In this document: in pieces, positions 23,837 to 33,467 of the stretch
Layout: each line of letters begins with the position of its first letter
Numbering within the stretch: position 1 is the first letter of the stretch
Origin: Butyrivibrio sp. Su6
GTDB taxonomy: Bacteria; Bacillota; Clostridia; Lachnospirales; Lachnospiraceae
Assembly: GCF_900108105.1 (NCBI RefSeq)
Contig: NZ_FNUR01000007.1
Span: forward strand, 117,507 to 181,506
Reading direction: 5' to 3'
DNA: 64,000 bases
Notes under the pieces: generated by a model
Seen by the model: the letters and a program-made list of their open reading frames with translations, nothing else
Told to the model about the DNA's origin: nothing
The model's database searches: none
Translations under genes and position numbers: made by a program

Positions 23837-25531
23837 TCACTCTACACTATTTATAAGCGCAAAAATTTCTTCTTTTATCTTCTTATTTGTCTCAAGGGCA
23901 TTTTCTCTGCTGTCCCTGTTTGAATAGAAGTAGAATTTGATCTTAGGCTCTGTACCTGAAGGTCTGATTGCAAACCATGAACCGTTATCAAGGAAAAGCC
24001 TTATCGCATTCTGTGCAGGGATATCCTCGTAGCCATTTATATAATCAATGACCTTCTCTACCTTTGCTCCTGCAACTTCTGAAGGGATATTTTCCCTAAA
24101 CCACTTCATCATACGCTGAATACGCTGTGCGCCCGGAATTCCCTCAAGGACGATGTTTGGTTCATCCTCTGCAAAGAAGCCATACTTCGCATAGATTTCC
24201 TGAAGTACATCCCAAAGTGTCTTGCCCTGTTTTCTATAGTAAGCTGCTGCCTCAGCAACAAGCATACCTGCTGAAATTCCATCCTTATCACGGATATCCT
24301 CGCATACCGCATAGCCAACTGACTCTTCGTAGCCAAAGAGATATGTGTATCCATTCTCATGAAGATAAGGGATCTTACCGCAGATGTTCTTAAATCCTGT
24401 AAGAGTTTCAAACATCTCAACTCCATAAGCCTTAGCCATGATAGTTGAAAGAGTTGATGTAACGATGGACTTAACCATAGCACCCTTAGCAGGAAGTGTT
24501 CCGGCGTCCTTTCTTCCCTCAAGAACATAATTAACAAGAATATATCCTGTCTGATTGCCGTTAAGAGGAATATATTCTCCCTTATCATTTCTGATCTCGA
24601 TAGCAAATCTGTCTGAATCGGGATCAGTTGCCATAAGAAGTTCTGCTCCAAACTCTTTTCCGTACTGCTCAGAAAGTTTGAACGCCTTAGGATCCTCAGG
24701 ATTAGGATATCCAACTGTTGTGAAATCAGGGTCTGGATTTTCCTGTTCAGGAACTATCTTCCAATTGTTAAATCCCCTGTCTGTAAGCATCTGTCTGAAC
24801 GGAATAGAACCGCATCCGTTAAGTGGTGTGTATACAAGAGGAATTGAAAGATCAAGCTCATCTCCTTCGTGGATAGCCATGCCCTCGATCTTATCAAGGT
24901 ATTCTCTGTCGTATTCTTCACCAAGAATTGTGATCTTGCCCTCTTTTACAAACTGGTCAAAATCTCCCTTCTTAATACCATTCCACATGTCGACAGCTTC
25001 AATCTTCTCTGTCATACCATCGGCAATTTCAGATGAAACCTGGCATCCATCATCCCAGTATGCCTTGTATCCGTTGTACTCTCTTGGATTGTGAGATGCT
25101 GTAATGTTTATACCTGAAACTGTTCCAAGTCTTCTGATCATGAACGCAAGTTCAGGTGTAGGACGAAGATCAGGGAATGTGTAAACCTTGATCCCGTTAG
25201 CAGCAAAGATGCTGGCAGCAAGCTGAGAAAACTCTTTTGAAAAATGTCTTGGATCATGGGCAATAACTACACCCTTTTCCATGTTCTCTTTTCCTGAAGC
25301 CACGATATAATCTGCTACACCCTGGGTTGCCTTACCAACTGTGTAGAAATTCATTCTGTTGGTACCTGCTCCAACCTTACCTCTAAGTCCTGCTGTTCCA
25401 AAAGCGAGATTCTGGAAGAATCTCTCCTCAATCTCAGTGTCATTGTCCTTTATCTCTATAAGTTCTGTCTTTAATGGGTCGTTGTCTGAAAGATTGTTAA
25501 GCCATTCATTGTATCTTTCTTTATAATCCAT
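23837..25531 (-). CDS. pgcA: Phosphoglucomutase / phosphomannomutase (alpha-phosphohexomutase)
   Basis: A 564-residue alpha-D-phosphohexomutase interconverting hexose 1- and 6-phosphates for glycogen and envelope sugar-nucleotide synthesis. The phosphoserine loop is TASHNPREYNGYKAYW near residue 140, the metal loop DPDSDRFAIE near 300, the sugar loop GYEESVGY near 405, and the phosphate-binding loop RPSGTEPKIKFYF near 520. The ATG at 25531 with AGGAGG is clearly better than a start at 25579. Length fits the PgcA type found in Firmicutes. Monocistronic: a terminator lies upstream. Confidence 0.93.
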   Translation of the reverse strand: MDYKERYNEWLNNLSDNDPLKTELIEIKDNDTEIEERFFQNLAFGTAGLRGKVGAGTNRMNFYTVGKATQGVADYIVASGKENMEKGVVIAHDPRHFSKEFSQLAASIFAANGIKVYTFPDLRPTPELAFMIRRLGTVSGINITASHNPREYNGYKAYWDDGCQVSSEIADGMTEKIEAVDMWNGIKKGDFDQFVKEGKITILGEEYDREYLDKIEGMAIHEGDELDLSIPLVYTPLNGCGSIPFRQMLTDRGFNNWKIVPEQENPDPDFTTVGYPNPEDPKAFKLSEQYGKEFGAELLMATDPDSDRFAIEIRNDKGEYIPLNGNQTGYILVNYVLEGRKDAGTLPAKGAMVKSIVTSTLSTIMAKAYGVEMFETLTGFKNICGKIPYLHENGYTYLFGYEESVGYAVCEDIRDKDGISAGMLVAEAAAYYRKQGKTLWDVLQEIYAKYGFFAEDEPNIVLEGIPGAQRIQRMMKWFRENIPSEVAGAKVEKVIDYINGYEDIPAQNAIRLFLDNGSWFAIRPSGTEPKIKFYFYSNRDSRENALETNKKIKEEIFALINSVE

Positions 25532-25579
25532 ATTAAACCTCCTAAAATATAAATGATCACACAGACATAATTGTAACAT

Positions 25580-25616
25580 AAAATGAGGAGTTACTCCATT
25601 TTAGCAACTCCTCATG
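25580..25616 (-). terminator. Terminator after the AEC transporter
   Basis: ATGAGGAGTT pairs with AACTCCTCAT and is followed by TTTTATG on the minus strand, between the transporter stop and the phosphoglucomutase leader. Confidence 0.75.
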
Positions 25617-25632
25617 CCCAAAATACAAGTTT

Positions 25633-26571
25633 TTACATCATTCCAAAGTTCTTAAGTATTAGTATCCAGAAAAATATTGTCACAATTGACAAAAGTGTTG
25701 AAACAAGGACATATTCACCGGCAAGGTCCGCATCTCCGCCCATGCTCTGAGCCATTGGATATGAGGCCGCAGCAACAGGAGTTGCAAACATACAAAATAC
25801 AACGAATAGCTCTGCTCCGCTTATTCCAACCAGGGACATAACAGTCACCATGATACTTGGAATGATAACGAGCTTAAGAGATATTCCTGTGCAAAGAGGA
25901 AGTACATCTCTTTTCATATTTGCTGCATGGAGGCTTCCTCCGAGAACAAAGAGCGACAGTGGTGTTGCCATGCTGTTTAGCTCAGCTATAGGTTTTACAA
26001 GGCTTGTTGGCATGGTAACCGGAAGAATATTAAATACCACACCTGCAATAGCGCCGATTATCAGTGGATTTTTAAGGATATTCTTTAAAAGTGTTAAAAA
26101 AGATACCTTGCCACCTCTGAAATACTCAAGGATAGCCACTGAAGCTATGTTGTACAAAGGAACAATAAATGCGACCATAATGCTGGCCATCACAGCTCCT
26201 TCTTTTCCAAAAACGCTCTCAGTAAGCGGAATAGCAAAAAGGACCGAATTGCTCCTGAAGATTGCCTGCATCACAACTCCGCGTCTTGGATTTTCTTTTA
26301 CAAAAACAGGAACTATGAAGAAACAGGCAAATATAACTATCAGCGTAGCCACAAATGCAAAGGCCACATATCCTGCATTGCTCAGCCTGCTAAAATCCAC
26401 ATCGTACAGGTTGTTAAACATGATGAATGGGAAAAAAACTTTAAATACAACCCCGTTTAATTCCTTTAAAAAGCTCTCTTTTACAGCGCCACTTTTTTTG
26501 GCGATCATCCCCAGAAAAATGTACACCATAAAAGGTATTACAGCGCTCGTTGCAATTTGCAGATTCTCCAT
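25633..26571 (-). CDS. AEC family (auxin efflux carrier-like) transporter
   Basis: A 312-residue permease with ten predicted membrane segments in two five-helix halves. Family marks include FLGMIAKKSG near the N-terminus, the Asn/Pro-rich LKNPLIIGAIAGVVFNILPV near residue 165 and ELNSMATPLSLFVLGG near 205. Such carriers move small carboxylates such as malate; the substrate is not determinable. ATG with AGAGGAGA upstream. It stands alone between ribF and phosphoglucomutase. Confidence 0.85.
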   Translation of the reverse strand: MENLQIATSAVIPFMVYIFLGMIAKKSGAVKESFLKELNGVVFKVFFPFIMFNNLYDVDFSRLSNAGYVAFAFVATLIVIFACFFIVPVFVKENPRRGVVMQAIFRSNSVLFAIPLTESVFGKEGAVMASIMVAFIVPLYNIASVAILEYFRGGKVSFLTLLKNILKNPLIIGAIAGVVFNILPVTMPTSLVKPIAELNSMATPLSLFVLGGSLHAANMKRDVLPLCTGISLKLVIIPSIMVTVMSLVGISGAELFVVFCMFATPVAAASYPMAQSMGGDADLAGEYVLVSTLLSIVTIFFWILILKNFGMM

Positions 26572-26614
26572 ACTCTTCTCCTCTTAGCCTATCCCAATTC
26601 CCCGTTTTTTTATC

Positions 26615-27523
26615 TTAATTCGCAGCCCTTTTCAGATCACTTTCAATCTGATGCTTAAGGTCCTCAATACTGTCAAACTTCATTTCAGGTCTCAAAAACT
26701 CTTTTAATCTTACAGTGAGACCTTTACCATATACATCCTCATCAAAATCATAGATATAAGTCTCAACTCCAACTGCTTCTTTTTCAGAAATTGTTGGTTT
26801 CCTGCCAATATTGGTCATTCCTGCATATTCCTTATCATCTATGACCACAATGCTTGAATATACTCCAAATGGAGGAAGAAGCTTATTGTTTGGAGGAAGG
26901 ATGTTGACTGTAGGAACTCCTATCGTGTGACCTATATGTCTTCCATGCTCCACAATTCCGCTTATGCTGTACTCTGTTCCAAGAAGTCTTTTTACTTCAG
27001 CCATATTACCGTCTGCGACTTCATTTCTGACTCTGGTAGAGCTGACTTCTGTTCCATCAAGCATAACCTTCTCAATAAGATCAAGCTCAAAGCCAAGTTC
27101 CTTGCTTAAGTTTCTGAGCAGATGCTGATCTCCTCTTCCTTTATCGCCAAAAGAAACATCGCTACCCGCAGCGATATACACAGCTTTCAGATCACCGCAA
27201 AGAATATCTCTTACAAAATCCTCAGGATCTGTGGCTGCTGTAGCCTCTGTAAGAGGAAATTCAACCAGGATATCAACACCCAGTTTTTCAAAGGCACGTC
27301 TCTTTTCATTTCTGGTAAAAAGCTGTCTGACCGTGTGTCCAACAAAGAACTCCTCAGGTGAAGGTTCAAATGTAAACACACAGGCCTTAAGACCATCCTG
27401 CTTCTGCTCAAGAATCTTCCCCAAAAGCTTTTTGTGTCCTAAATGGATACCGTCAAACTTTCCCATTGCTATGGCAGTCTTGCTATTTATATTCAGTTCA
27501 TCAAGTCTGGTTATTATTTCCAA
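26615..27523 (-). CDS. ribF: Bifunctional riboflavin kinase / FAD synthetase
   Basis: A 302-residue enzyme making FMN and then FAD. The N-terminal nucleotidyltransferase half has MGKFDGIHLGHKKLL near residue 21. The C-terminal flavokinase half has GHTIGVPTVNILPP and PPFGVYSSIV near 205-225. The start is TTG at 27523 with GGTGGTGA 8 nt upstream. It is the last gene of the rimP-to-ribF block, 23 bp after truB. Confidence 0.94.
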   Translation of the reverse strand: MEIITRLDELNINSKTAIAMGKFDGIHLGHKKLLGKILEQKQDGLKACVFTFEPSPEEFFVGHTVRQLFTRNEKRRAFEKLGVDILVEFPLTEATAATDPEDFVRDILCGDLKAVYIAAGSDVSFGDKGRGDQHLLRNLSKELGFELDLIEKVMLDGTEVSSTRVRNEVADGNMAEVKRLLGTEYSISGIVEHGRHIGHTIGVPTVNILPPNNKLLPPFGVYSSIVVIDDKEYAGMTNIGRKPTISEKEAVGVETYIYDFDEDVYGKGLTVRLKEFLRPEMKFDSIEDLKHQIESDLKRAAN

Positions 27524-27546
27524 TCAAATCACCACCAATTAAATCA

Positions 27547-28503
27547 TTATTTCTCGAAAAAGAATTTATCGACTTTGAACATCCTTGTTCTCTCATCATA
27601 TTTATAGATTCCAAAAAATGTTTCGTCTTCCGCATAAACCCTTATCATGTTTCCATCTGTAAACATCTCTTTTTCGAATTCTTTATCATTAACTCCGTTT
27701 GGATCTTCATTTACAATATTGTCTTTTCTGAAGCTGTTACCATTTTCAAGGAGAACCCTCGCGCTGTCTTTTACGTGAATCTTATCCAAATCCCTAAAGA
27801 TATACTCAGGAGACTGAATTGCCTCTGATAATGTACCATTATCGCGCATCTCCTCCACCTGAGACAGTGTTATAGCTGTTTCCAGATTAAATGCTCCGAC
27901 TCTTGTTCTTGTAAGGTGCTGCATAGCTGCCCCGCAACCAAGCCTTTGTCCAATATCATTACAAAGAGTTCTGATGTACGTTCCCTTTGAGCACTTAACC
28001 TCAATGGTAAAAATATGATCACTTTCCAAATGTGAATCATCAAGAACAGTTATTGCTCCGATATGGATCTTTCTTGGCTTTCTCTCGACCTCAATTCCCT
28101 CTCTTGCAAGCTCATAAAGCTTTTTGCCATCCTGCTTTATAGCAGAATACATGGGAGGAATCTGATCATAATCGCCAACAAAAGCCTGAACAGCCTCATG
28201 AAGTTCAGCCTTTGTTACATTTACAGGTTGCTCTCTAAGAATATTTCCTGACATATCCTGCGTATCAGTTGTAACCCCAAGCCTGCAGACCGCGATATAC
28301 TCTTTATCATGATCTGTAAGCATCTCAACAAGCTTTGTACCTGTCCCGAGGCACACCACCAGTACACCAACAGCATCCGGATCAAGAGTTCCGGTATGTC
28401 CAATCTTTTTTTGCTTAAGGATTCCTCTTAGTTTAGCCACCACATCATTAGATGTAAAGCCAGGCTCCTTATATATATTTATCAAACCATTATATTTGTT
28501 CAT
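27547..28503 (-). CDS. truB: tRNA pseudouridine(55) synthase
   Basis: A 318-residue TruB that makes pseudouridine 55 in the T-loop of tRNAs. It has the catalytic GHTGTLDPDAVGVLVV with Asp near residue 40, YDQIPPMYSAIKQDGKKLYELAR, and KCSKGTYIRTLCNDIG. An ATG at 28503 starts the domain correctly but its ribosome binding site is weak; a TTG at 28539 is the alternative and would fall inside an upstream hairpin. The C-terminal 70 residues are divergent from the short TruB form. Confidence 0.93.
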   Translation of the reverse strand: MNKYNGLINIYKEPGFTSNDVVAKLRGILKQKKIGHTGTLDPDAVGVLVVCLGTGTKLVEMLTDHDKEYIAVCRLGVTTDTQDMSGNILREQPVNVTKAELHEAVQAFVGDYDQIPPMYSAIKQDGKKLYELAREGIEVERKPRKIHIGAITVLDDSHLESDHIFTIEVKCSKGTYIRTLCNDIGQRLGCGAAMQHLTRTRVGAFNLETAITLSQVEEMRDNGTLSEAIQSPEYIFRDLDKIHVKDSARVLLENGNSFRKDNIVNEDPNGVNDKEFEKEMFTDGNMIRVYAEDETFFGIYKYDERTRMFKVDKFFFEK

Positions 28504-28528
28504 GTTCTTATTCTCATTCTTAGTCAAA

Positions 28529-28561
28529 ACAAGCCACAAGACATCTCATATCTTGTGGCTA
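28529..28561 (-). terminator. Hairpin between nrnA and truB
   Basis: AGCCACAAGA pairs with TCTTGTGGCT and is followed by TGTTTTGAC on the minus strand. It sits within a block that is otherwise tightly spaced, so it may attenuate truB-ribF rather than end the transcript. Confidence 0.5.
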
Positions 28562-28566
28562 TATTA

Positions 28567-29511
28567 TTATAACTGTTGCTGAATATATTTTGTAATGTTA
28601 TTTATAACATCATGCTGTGTTCCATTGACAGTACAACCTGCAGCTCTCATATGTCCGCCGCCGCCAAAAATCTTGGCAACCTTCGAAACATCTACACTTC
28701 CGTCGCTGCGAAGGCTTACCCTGTAAGTCATTGGTTCCTCTTCATACATGAATATTGAACAACCAACACCGATTGTAAGAAGCATCTGGTTAACGATTCC
28801 ATCCATATCATTGCTGGTAGCACCGTAAAAATCCATTGTCTGCCTTGAAACAACTGATACAATACACTTGCCATTCATCAGGAGAATGCTCTCAAGAAGC
28901 GCTCTTCCCAAAATCTGATTCTGAAGATATGTCTTTTCATAAAATACATGGTCTATAAGACTTCCAAAATCAAATCCGTATCCGATAAGCTTTGCAGCAA
29001 TCTCCATTGTCCTGGGAGAAGTGCAGGAATACTTAAATACACCTGTATCTGTCACCATTCCGGTATAAAGAGATTTTGCAATATCTTCATCCATCTTATC
29101 TGTGTCGATCACAGTATAAACAAGCTCACATGCACTACTTGCCGTAGGAACTATATAATTCACATTGCCTGTCCCCGGATTACTGATGTGATGATCGATA
29201 TTTACAGTGTTTTTAGCTGCATCAAAAAAGCCTTCTGCATTTCCAAGACGATCCTTGCCACAATCAAGGGCAATGAACAAATCATAACTGTCAATATCTG
29301 TTGTGTAGTCTTTATTGACCTTATCTGAATCTTTGATGAATTCAAGTTCAGGTGGAATACTCTCAAGAAAAACATCCACCCTTGTATCAGGATAATTCTT
29401 GGATAGATAAAGATACATTCCCATGCATGATCCAACACAGTCCCCATCTGGCCTTATATGACCACTAATACCTACTGTCTTTACGCCTTGCATTAATTCA
29501 TCTATCTTCAT
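28567..29511 (-). CDS. nrnA: DHH/DHHA1 phosphoesterase, NrnA-like oligoribonuclease
   Basis: A 314-residue DHH-family enzyme. HIRPDGDCVGSCMG (motif I), LDCGKDRLG (II), and NIDHHISNPGTGNVNYI (the DHH motif III) are within residues 18-120, and DHHA1 has FGGGGHMRAAGC near 285. NrnA homologues degrade nanoRNAs and pAp. Position between rbfA and truB is conserved in Firmicutes. Confidence 0.92.
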   Translation of the reverse strand: MKIDELMQGVKTVGISGHIRPDGDCVGSCMGMYLYLSKNYPDTRVDVFLESIPPELEFIKDSDKVNKDYTTDIDSYDLFIALDCGKDRLGNAEGFFDAAKNTVNIDHHISNPGTGNVNYIVPTASSACELVYTVIDTDKMDEDIAKSLYTGMVTDTGVFKYSCTSPRTMEIAAKLIGYGFDFGSLIDHVFYEKTYLQNQILGRALLESILLMNGKCIVSVVSRQTMDFYGATSNDMDGIVNQMLLTIGVGCSIFMYEEEPMTYRVSLRSDGSVDVSKVAKIFGGGGHMRAAGCTVNGTQHDVINNITKYIQQQL

Positions 29512-29530
29512 ATCTACCTACTCTTTCCTA

Positions 29531-29953
29531 TCAATCTTCGTTATCTTCTTCGTCCTCAAAAGAATCTTCTACTTCTTCTCCGCGGGCTGCCCTTGCTTCA
29601 TTGTCCTTTGCTGTAACTTCATCAATCTTCTTGGACATATTGATAGCATACTCAATTGAGTCGTCCATAATGAATCTAAGTTCTGGAGTGTATCTCATAT
29701 TGAGTTCTTTTGCCAAAGTGCTGCGGATGTAACCTGAAGCGCTCTTAAGTCCCTCCTGAGTGCGAAGTCTGTCTTCTTCATCACCCATTACAGTTACCCA
29801 GACCTTACATGTCTTAAGGTCTGGAGCAACTTCAACTTCCATAACAGATGTCATGGGACTGATCCTTGGATCTTTGCTATAACGAATGGCCTCTGAAATA
29901 ACTTTCATTACTTCGCCATTTATTCTTTTATTTTTATTACTGTTTTTTCTCAT
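29531..29953 (-). CDS. rbfA: Ribosome-binding factor A
   Basis: A 140-residue KH-type 30S maturation factor with INGEVMKVISEAIRYSKDPRI near the start and MRYTPELRFIMDDSIEYA near residue 85. The last 25 residues are strongly acidic. Its ATG overlaps the infB stop as ATGA, so it is translationally coupled to IF2. Confidence 0.93.
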   Translation of the reverse strand: MRKNSNKNKRINGEVMKVISEAIRYSKDPRISPMTSVMEVEVAPDLKTCKVWVTVMGDEEDRLRTQEGLKSASGYIRSTLAKELNMRYTPELRFIMDDSIEYAINMSKKIDEVTAKDNEARAARGEEVEDSFEDEEDNED

Positions 29954-32877
29954 TGACGAGGTACCTCTACCATCTCATACGCCTCTACCATATCACCTTC
30001 ATGCATCTGGTCGAAGCCATCAAATACAAGACCACACTCGAAGCCTTCCTTAACTTCCTTAACATCATCTTTGAATCTCTTAAGTGAAGCAAGGTCACCT
30101 TCAAAGATCTGCTCGCCATCTCTTGAAATACGAACTTTGCAGTCTTTCTTAATGATACCATCTTTTACGAAGCTACCTGCGATATTACCAATCTTGGAAG
30201 CCTTGAATATCTGACGAACTTCTGCATGTCCTGTAACTCTTTCTTCATAGATAGGAGCAAGCATTCCCTTCATAGCATATTCAATCTCTTCGATTGCCTG
30301 ATAGATAACCTTGTAAAGCTTGATCTCAACGCCTTCATGCTCAGCCATGCTCTTTGCTGTAGCATCAGGACGAACGTCAAATCCGATAATAATAGCGTTA
30401 GATGCAGCAGCAAGTGTTACATCTGACTCATTGATGGCACCAACACCACCATGGATAACCTTAACAACAACTTCATCGTTAGAGAGCTTAAGAAGACTCT
30501 GCTTAAGGGCTTCTACGCTACCCTGAACGTCAGCCTTGATGATAATATCAAGTTCCTGAAGTCTTCCTTCCTCAATCTTGGAGTAAAGATCATCAAGAGA
30601 CATCTTAGCCTTTGTCTCTTCAATAAGGTCTTTCTTGTGCTGCTGAAGGTATGTATTTGCATACTGTTTAGCCTGTTTGTCAGTCTCATGTCCAAGGAAT
30701 ACTTCACCTGCATTAGGAACATCAGAAAGACCAAGGATCTCAACAGGCTGTGAAGGACGAGCTTCTTTAAGCTTGTTACCCTTATCATCAACCATGGCAC
30801 GAACCTTACCTGAGCTTGCACCAGCAGAGATGAAGTCACCAACATGAAGTGTTCCCTTCTGAACAAGAACGTTTGCAACAGGGCCACGTCCCTTATCAAG
30901 TCTTGCCTCAAGAACAAGTCCTCTGGCCATTCTGTCAGGATTAGCCTTAAGCTCTAAGATATCAGCTGTAAGGATGATAGTTTCAAGAAGGTCTTCAATA
31001 CCTTCACCTGACTTAGCTGATACAGGAACAAATTCTGTTGTTCCGCCCCAATCTGTAGAAATGAGGCCATACTCTGTCATTTCCTGTTTAACTTTATCAA
31101 TATTTGCGTTTGGCTTATCAATCTTGTTGACAGCAACGATAATCTCAACTTCAGCTGCCTTAGCATGGTTGATAGCTTCAACTGTCTGAGGCATTACACC
31201 GTCATCAGCAGCTACTACAAGTACTGCGATATCTGTAGAATTAGCACCACGCATACGCATTGCAGTAAACGCTTCATGACCAGGTGTATCAAGGAATGTG
31301 ATCTTCTGATCATTTACAGATACTGTGTAAGCACCGATTCTCTGAGTGATACCGCCGGCCTCTCTGTCAGTTACGCTTGTCTTACGGATTGCATCAAGAA
31401 GTGATGTTTTACCGTGGTCAACGTGACCCATTACGCAGACAACAGGTGGTCTCTTCTTAAGTGTCTCAGGTGCATCCTCATCCTCTTTAAGAAGCTCTTC
31501 AATAACGTCTACAGGAACCTCTTTCTCGCAGATGATATCGTACTCAATTGCTATATTCTCAGCCTCTTCATAAGTAAGCTCTGTATTTACAGTAGAAATC
31601 TGACCAGCCATAAAGAGCTTCTTGATGATAACTGAAGGCTGCATCTTCATCTTCTCAGCAAGTTCCTTGATGGAAACCTTCTCAGGAATAGAAATAACTT
31701 TGATCTGCTCTTCAGGTTCCTCAACCTTCTTAACTTCAGGCTTAATGAATCTGCCAACTCTCTTGCTTCTTGGCATCATCTCTTCCTGCTCGTAAGCAAG
31801 ATCCTTCTTATTTCTCTTATCCTTCTCCTGACCGATACGACGTCTCTCTTCGTCTCTGTGGCTTCCTCCGTCCTTTACAGGAGCTGCGTCAGCAAATGAG
31901 CCTCTCTGGTTCTTATCGAACTTGTTATTTCTATCGTTTCTGTCATTTCTGTCGTTGCGATCGTTTCTTCCGCCGAACTTGCCGCCAGGCTGGCCACCGC
32001 TCATCTGACCATCACGGCCACCGCGCTGACCGAATCCGCCCTGATTATTATCTCTGCGGAATCCGCCATTCTGTCCATTATTTCTGTTCTGGAAGCCGTT
32101 TCTGTCGCCTCGCTCGTTCCTTCCGGAATTATTTCTGTTATCTCTGTTATTATCTCTGTTATTATCTCTGTTGTTATCTCTGTTATCCCTGTTATCTCTA
32201 GGTCTCTCATTCTGAACAGGTGCAGCATTTTCTCTCTTAGGAGCTTCGCTGCGAACAGGTGCTGCCTGCTGAACCGGCTGCTCTTTAACAACCTTATTTT
32301 CCTGAACTTCAGGTGCTGCTTCCTTTTTAGGAGCCGGCTTTGGATTAACACTCTTATTTACAGGAGTGTTATAGCTCTCAAGCTGTGAAGGAGCAGTTAA
32401 TGGCTTAATTGGATGGTATACATTCTGAGACTGTGCAAAAGTGCCTCTTCTGTTATTACCATTATTCTGGTTATTGCCATAACCACCTCTGTTATCACGG
32501 CGCTGATTGTTGTTATTGTTATTCTGAGCACCGCTGTTGTTTCCACCCTGGTTATTGTGATAGCCACCCATTTTTGAGTTGCCGGCATTTGTAACCATGA
32601 TGATCTTCTTCTTTTTCTTTGGCGCTTCAGCATCTGCTTTAGGCGCCTCAGCCTTAGGAGCTTCTGTTTTTGCAGGTGCCTTTTTCTCTTCTGTCTTGGC
32701 CTCATCTGCTTTTTTAGATGAACCCTTGAAGTGATTTCTAGCCACCTCCGCATCAGCATCCTCTATTGAACTGTTCGAACGTTTTGCCTCTATGCCTTTC
32801 TCCTGCAAAACACTTATCAGCTCCTTTGCGTCGCATCCAAGCTCATTTGCAAGTTCGGATATTTTTATCTTTGCCAT
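29950..32877 (-). CDS. infB: Translation initiation factor IF-2
   Basis: A 975-residue GTPase that places initiator tRNA on the 30S subunit. The N-terminus carries the IF2N fold (KISELANELGCDAKELI) and then about 330 residues of disordered sequence rich in Asn, Arg, Gly and Asp, including a run of DNRDNN-type repeats. A second IF2N segment precedes the G domain, with GHVDHGKTSLLDAI near residue 485, DTPGHEAF and NKIDKP. Domains II-IV follow. The start ATG abuts the stop of ylxQ. Confidence 0.96.
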   Translation of the reverse strand: MAKIKISELANELGCDAKELISVLQEKGIEAKRSNSSIEDADAEVARNHFKGSSKKADEAKTEEKKAPAKTEAPKAEAPKADAEAPKKKKKIIMVTNAGNSKMGGYHNNQGGNNSGAQNNNNNNQRRDNRGGYGNNQNNGNNRRGTFAQSQNVYHPIKPLTAPSQLESYNTPVNKSVNPKPAPKKEAAPEVQENKVVKEQPVQQAAPVRSEAPKRENAAPVQNERPRDNRDNRDNNRDNNRDNNRDNRNNSGRNERGDRNGFQNRNNGQNGGFRRDNNQGGFGQRGGRDGQMSGGQPGGKFGGRNDRNDRNDRNDRNNKFDKNQRGSFADAAPVKDGGSHRDEERRRIGQEKDKRNKKDLAYEQEEMMPRSKRVGRFIKPEVKKVEEPEEQIKVISIPEKVSIKELAEKMKMQPSVIIKKLFMAGQISTVNTELTYEEAENIAIEYDIICEKEVPVDVIEELLKEDEDAPETLKKRPPVVCVMGHVDHGKTSLLDAIRKTSVTDREAGGITQRIGAYTVSVNDQKITFLDTPGHEAFTAMRMRGANSTDIAVLVVAADDGVMPQTVEAINHAKAAEVEIIVAVNKIDKPNANIDKVKQEMTEYGLISTDWGGTTEFVPVSAKSGEGIEDLLETIILTADILELKANPDRMARGLVLEARLDKGRGPVANVLVQKGTLHVGDFISAGASSGKVRAMVDDKGNKLKEARPSQPVEILGLSDVPNAGEVFLGHETDKQAKQYANTYLQQHKKDLIEETKAKMSLDDLYSKIEEGRLQELDIIIKADVQGSVEALKQSLLKLSNDEVVVKVIHGGVGAINESDVTLAAASNAIIIGFDVRPDATAKSMAEHEGVEIKLYKVIYQAIEEIEYAMKGMLAPIYEERVTGHAEVRQIFKASKIGNIAGSFVKDGIIKKDCKVRISRDGEQIFEGDLASLKRFKDDVKEVKEGFECGLVFDGFDQMHEGDMVEAYEMVEVPRQ

Positions 32878-33207
32878 TCACATTTCCTCCGTACTTTTTT
32901 CTGAAAGTAAGTTCTTTATGAGCGTCTTGGCAAATCCCGCATCAGTAATAGCCAAACTCGTTCGAACGTCCTTACCTATTGCATGTCCCAACTCATCCAT
33001 GGTTCCATAGAAATAAATCGGAACTTTATAATAACTACATTTATCACTAAATTCTTTTTTGGTATTGTCTGAGGCATCGTTGCTCACAATAACCATGATA
33101 GCTGTCTTTTTCCGGATTGCTTCCAGAACAGCAAATTCACCGCTCTTTAGCTTACCGGCTCTCTGACACAGCCCCAGCGTACCAAGTAACTTTTCTTTAG
33201 AATCCAA
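32878..33207 (-). CDS. ylxQ: L7Ae/L30e-family ribosomal protein (YlxQ)
   Basis: A 109-residue L7Ae-fold RNA-binding protein: GTLGLCQRAGKLKSGEFAVLEAIRKK, then VIVSNDASDNTKKEFSDKC. The start is a TTG at 33207 with AAGGAG upstream, overlapping ylxR by 11 bp; the stop abuts the infB ATG. Kink-turn RNA binding is the family property; the target is unknown. Confidence 0.88.
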   Translation of the reverse strand: MDSKEKLLGTLGLCQRAGKLKSGEFAVLEAIRKKTAIMVIVSNDASDNTKKEFSDKCSYYKVPIYFYGTMDELGHAIGKDVRTSLAITDAGFAKTLIKNLLSEKSTEEM

Positions 33208-33466
33208 TCTCGCTTAACTCCTTTTTAAGCTTTTGAAGCTCGTCTTCAGGAACAGGTGATTTAAGAGATCTTTCAAGGCCCTTATTCTTAAATGCTTTCT
33301 TCAGACATTCCTCTGATCTGCACAGATAAGCACCTCTGCCATTAGCCTTTCCGGTGAAATCAATCTTTACTTCACCTTCAGGAGACTTGATGACTCTGAT
33401 CATCTCCTTCTTTTCCTTCATCTCCATGCATCCAACGCACTTTCTCATCGGAATCTTTTTCTGCAT
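33197..33466 (-). CDS. rnpM: YlxR family protein (RnpM)
   Basis: An 89-residue basic protein with the diagnostic PMRKCVGCMEMKEKKEMIRV, GKANGRGAYLC and ALEKAFK-like segment. YlxR in Bacillus was renamed RnpM after it was shown to modulate RNase P. It lies between nusA and ylxQ, the conserved place. AGAGGA precedes the ATG. Confidence 0.9.
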   Translation of the reverse strand: MQKKIPMRKCVGCMEMKEKKEMIRVIKSPEGEVKIDFTGKANGRGAYLCRSEECLKKAFKNKGLERSLKSPVPEDELQKLKKELSEIGF

Positions 33467-33467
33467 A

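Noticed and set aside
26600..27545. FMN riboswitch at ribF
   Set aside because: The 23-bp gap between truB and ribF is too short, and ribF is an operon-internal gene.
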